A DNA stretch of 15,840 bases from the NCBI GenBank assembly GCA_016780605.1, contig JADHLS010000029.1, forward strand, positions 1-15,840, written 5' to 3'. The first letter of the stretch is position 1. Each line of letters starts with the position of its first letter. Origin of the DNA: Reyranella sp. GTDB taxonomy: Bacteria; Pseudomonadota; Alphaproteobacteria; Reyranellales; Reyranellaceae. Position numbers and translations under genes: made by a program. Shown piece after piece: positions 14,275 through 15,840 of this stretch. Below the pieces are notes generated by a model. The model saw nothing but the letters and a program-made list of their open reading frames with translations. It was not told the origin of the DNA and did not search any database.

Positions 14275-14676
14275 ATGACCATCCGCCGCGTGACATCGCC
14301 CCATGTGCCCGAGCCGCCGCCCGAGCGTTGGTCGAACTGTCTGGTGTCCGACGGCATCGCCTATGTCTCCGGCATGACCGCGCGCGGCACCGATCCCGCG
14401 GTGCTGGCCAAGATGGACGAGTACGAGCAGGCCAAGCTCATCTTCAACAAGATCAAGGGCATGGTCGAAGCGGCCGGTGGCGCCATGGCCGACGTCGTCA
14501 AGGTCACGATCTACGTCACCAACATCAAGAACAACACCAAGGTGTGGAAGGCGCGCGCCGAGTTCTTCAAGGGCGACTTCCCGGCCTCGACGCTCGTCGA
14601 GGTGAGCGCGCTCGCGGCACCCGAGATCCTGGTCGAGATCGAAGCCATCGCCCACATCGGCAAGGGCAAGCGTTAA
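14275..14676 (+). CDS. RidA/YjgF-superfamily protein lacking the catalytic arginine
   Basis: This 133-residue cytoplasmic protein has the chorismate-mutase-like RidA fold, expected as a trimer. Typical elements are present: VSGMTARG (31-38), the long helix ending in GMVEAAGGAMADVVKVTIYV (62-81), and the C-terminal VEIEAIAHIGKG. Canonical RidA enzymes hydrolyse reactive enamine/imine intermediates using an Arg in the FPAR motif (Arg105 in E. coli RidA). Here the motif is FPAS with Ser105, so classical imine deaminase activity is unlikely and another Rid subfamily role is expected. The start is decided by GAGGAG 7 bases before the ATG. It follows the Bug gene by 18 bases and probably shares its mRNA, which suggests a part in catabolism of the imported compound. 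A nested palindrome array begins at the base after its stop codon. Confidence 0.92.
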   Translation: MTIRRVTSPHVPEPPPERWSNCLVSDGIAYVSGMTARGTDPAVLAKMDEYEQAKLIFNKIKGMVEAAGGAMADVVKVTIYVTNIKNNTKVWKARAEFFKGDFPASTLVEVSALAAPEILVEIEAIAHIGKGKR

Positions 14677-14841
14677 GGGAGCGCGGGCCTCCAACGTCGC
14701 GGTAAACCGCGACGCTCCCACTCATGGTCTTTGCCGGGAGCGCGCCACTCCAGTGGCGCATCTTCGTTGCCGTCGACACCGCATGAGCGGCACTGGAGTG
14801 CCGCGCTCCCGGCAATGAGCGGGCCGGAGGCCCGCGCTCCC
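14677..14841. repeat. Nested palindrome mosaic between convergent genes
   Basis: Exact outer arms of 16 bases (GGGAGCGCGGGCCTCC at 14677-14692, its complement at 14826-14841) enclose a second exact 14-base pair (14731-14744 with 14802-14815). Local hairpins lie within: 14695-14714 (CGTCGCGG/CCGCGACG), 14742-14759 (GCGCCAC/GTGGCGC), 14787-14804 (GCGGCAC/GTGCCGC) and 14819-14835 (GCGGGCC/GGCCCGC). GGGAGCG or its complement recurs five times. The array fills the gap between the RidA-like and Bug stop codons exactly. It probably acts as a bidirectional terminator or REP-type element. Confidence 0.88.
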
Positions 14842-15798
14842 TTACTCCAGCTTCACGCCGACGCGCTCGATCAGCGCCCGCCGGGCGACCCGCTCCTCAC
14901 GCATCAAGGCGCCGAGCTCGGCCGGGCTGTTCAGCACGATCTCCGAGCCGTCGCTGCCGAGGGCCTGCCGAAACAGCGGCTCGGTTGATGCTGCAGCGAG
15001 CGTGACATGCAGCCGCGCGATGATGGCGGTTGGCGTGCCCGTCGGCGCGACAAGCCCCAGCCAGGCCTCGAGCGCGAAGCCATCGGCGATCGCCTCGAGC
15101 AGCGTCGGCACCTCGGGCATCACCGTCGTGCGTTTGGCGCTGGTCACGGCGAGCGGCCGCAACGCGCCTTGCTGGGCCTGCCGGAACGCCGTCGGCATGG
15201 TCGGGAAGCCGACCTGGACCTGCTCCGACAGCAGTCCCAGCACGATCTCCGGGGCGCCCTTGAAGGGCACGTGGACGTAGTCGATGCCGGTGGCGAAGCG
15301 GAACGCCTCGGCCGAGAGATGCGCCAGGCTGCCGGCGCCGCCCGAGCCGTAGTTGAGTTTCCCGGGCATCGACTTGGCCAGCGCCACGAACTCGGCCACG
15401 GTCTTGGCCGGCGATGACGGCGGCACGACCATCAGGGACGGGATGCGCGTGATCAGGGTGATCGGCGCGAAGTCCTTCATCGGATCGTAGTTCACCCGCG
15501 CATAGAGGAACGGATTGAGGAGATGGCTGCTGGTCAGCAGCATCAGCGTGTAACCGTCGGGAGCAGCCCGCGCCGCAACCTCGGCGCCGATGTTGCCGGC
15601 GGCACCCGGCTTGTTGTCGATGATGAACTGCTGGCCAAAGCTCGCCGTCAGCCGCTGCGCCACCTGGCGGGCGGCGACATCGGGCGCGCTGCCGGCGATG
15701 AACGGCACGACGATGTGCACCGGCTTGTCGGGATATTCAGCCCGGGCGCCGGTTGCGAGCAGGACGATCGAAAGGACAAGGAATGCCACCCTTCCCAC
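14842..15798 (-). CDS. Second Bug-family (TctC-like) periplasmic binding protein
   Basis: This 318-residue receptor is of the same family as the 13279-14256 protein but clearly diverged from it. The signal peptide MGRVAFLVLSIVLLATGARA is followed by EYPDKPVHIVVPF. The first ligand loop reads AGSAPDVAARQVA in place of the usual PGG-x-x-D form, so the ligand pocket may differ. IIDNKPGAAGNIGAEVAA, APDGYTLMLL and YVHVPFKGAPE are the family landmarks. The start codon is GTG at 15798, decided by a near-perfect Shine-Dalgarno sequence (AAGGAGGT) about 4 bases upstream and by the signal peptide. A candidate stop codon of an upstream minus-strand gene lies within that ribosome-binding region, suggesting that this is a downstream gene of an operon. 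No TctAB genes are in view. Its end meets the RidA-like gene tail-to-tail across the palindrome mosaic. Confidence 0.94.
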   Translation of the reverse strand: MGRVAFLVLSIVLLATGARAEYPDKPVHIVVPFIAGSAPDVAARQVAQRLTASFGQQFIIDNKPGAAGNIGAEVAARAAPDGYTLMLLTSSHLLNPFLYARVNYDPMKDFAPITLITRIPSLMVVPPSSPAKTVAEFVALAKSMPGKLNYGSGGAGSLAHLSAEAFRFATGIDYVHVPFKGAPEIVLGLLSEQVQVGFPTMPTAFRQAQQGALRPLAVTSAKRTTVMPEVPTLLEAIADGFALEAWLGLVAPTGTPTAIIARLHVTLAAASTEPLFRQALGSDGSEIVLNSPAELGALMREERVARRALIERVGVKLE

Positions 15799-15808
15799 TT
15801 CGACCTCC
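15795..15808 (-). promoter_or_regulatory. Strong ribosome binding site deciding the GTG start of the second Bug gene
   Basis: Reading the minus strand, AGGAGGT precedes GTG at 15798 by about 4 bases; with the two preceding bases it gives the extended AAGGAGGT. No ATG in this frame gives an intact signal peptide, so the GTG is the start. Confidence 0.8.
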
Positions 15809-15840
15809 TTATCCCTGGAAGCGCTTCTCCAGCGCCTGCC
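15809..15840 (-). CDS. Probable 3' end of an upstream minus-strand gene (partial)
   Basis: In one minus-strand frame the last bases of the window read QALEKRFQG followed by TAA (15809-15811), and that stop overlaps the Shine-Dalgarno sequence of the second Bug gene, an arrangement common in operons. Only nine residues are visible, so no family can be named. The reading is supported by context, not by content. Confidence 0.4.
   Translation of the reverse strand, partial: QALEKRFQG

Noticed and set aside
13573..14721. 382-codon minus-strand open frame across the Bug and RidA-like genes
   Set aside because: His/Arg/Gly/Leu-rich shadow with no motif; both plus-strand genes are intact and well supported.

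Overview
The window is GC-rich and densely coding, with long antisense shadow frames, short intergenic gaps and many palindromic intergenic repeats. The gene content is typical of a free-living or soil/aquatic alphaproteobacterium: an NdvA/ChvA-like exporter, orphan Bug-type binding proteins of the tripartite tricarboxylate family, a tetrahydrobiopterin-dependent phenylalanine hydroxylase next to an Lrp/AsnC regulator, and an NMT1-type ABC importer. Placement in the Hyphomicrobiales/Reyranella/Bradyrhizobium neighbourhood is inference from protein style and repeat type, not a measured assignment. No rRNA, tRNA, CRISPR array, transposase or phage gene was seen, and no gene-free stretch exceeds about 170 bases.

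Layout. Bases 1-1751 (minus strand) hold the 3' part of an O-acylation cassette: an MBOAT-family O-acyltransferase overlapping the start of a membrane-anchored or secreted protein that runs off the left edge. Bases 1846-4550 (minus) are a complete ABC importer operon: binding protein, ATPase and permease. A pair of inverted REP-like hairpins sits between the binding-protein and ATPase genes, and a hairpin lies at the permease stop codon. Bases 4634-7441 (minus) are a tightly packed trio: an NdvA-like ABC exporter, a small secreted cysteine-rich protein and a GST-fold protein. Bases 7562-8728 (minus) encode an M20 amidohydrolase, diverging from a PLP-dependent threonine/serine dehydratase (8801-9757, plus). 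The dehydratase runs tail-to-tail, with a 28-base overlap, into an Lrp/AsnC regulator (9730-10221, minus). The regulator diverges from phenylalanine 4-hydroxylase (10333-11082, plus). Together these look like an amino-acid/amide catabolic neighbourhood.

Bases 11161-13257 (minus) encode an ADP-forming acetate/acyl-CoA ligase fusion protein. It diverges over only 21 bases from a Bug binding protein (13279-14256, plus), which is followed by a RidA-superfamily gene (14275-14676). A second Bug protein (14842-15798, minus) starts at GTG behind a near-perfect Shine-Dalgarno sequence. Just upstream of it is what looks like the end of another minus-strand gene at the right edge.

The most unusual content is non-coding. 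Three intergenic sites (3421-3527, 7471-7548, 11083-11160) carry inverted pairs of one REP-like hairpin unit. Paired-base changes between copies preserve the hairpin. A fourth site (14677-14841) carries a different nested palindrome mosaic. The 11083-11160 and 14677-14841 elements each fill the gap between two convergent stop codons exactly, with no spare base on either side. The second point of interest is the 13257-13279 divergent interval, where one TATAC-centred sequence is placed as a -10 box for two possibly leaderless transcripts. The protein-level items worth following are the exporter/Cys-rich/GST trio and the RidA homologue that lacks the usual catalytic arginine.
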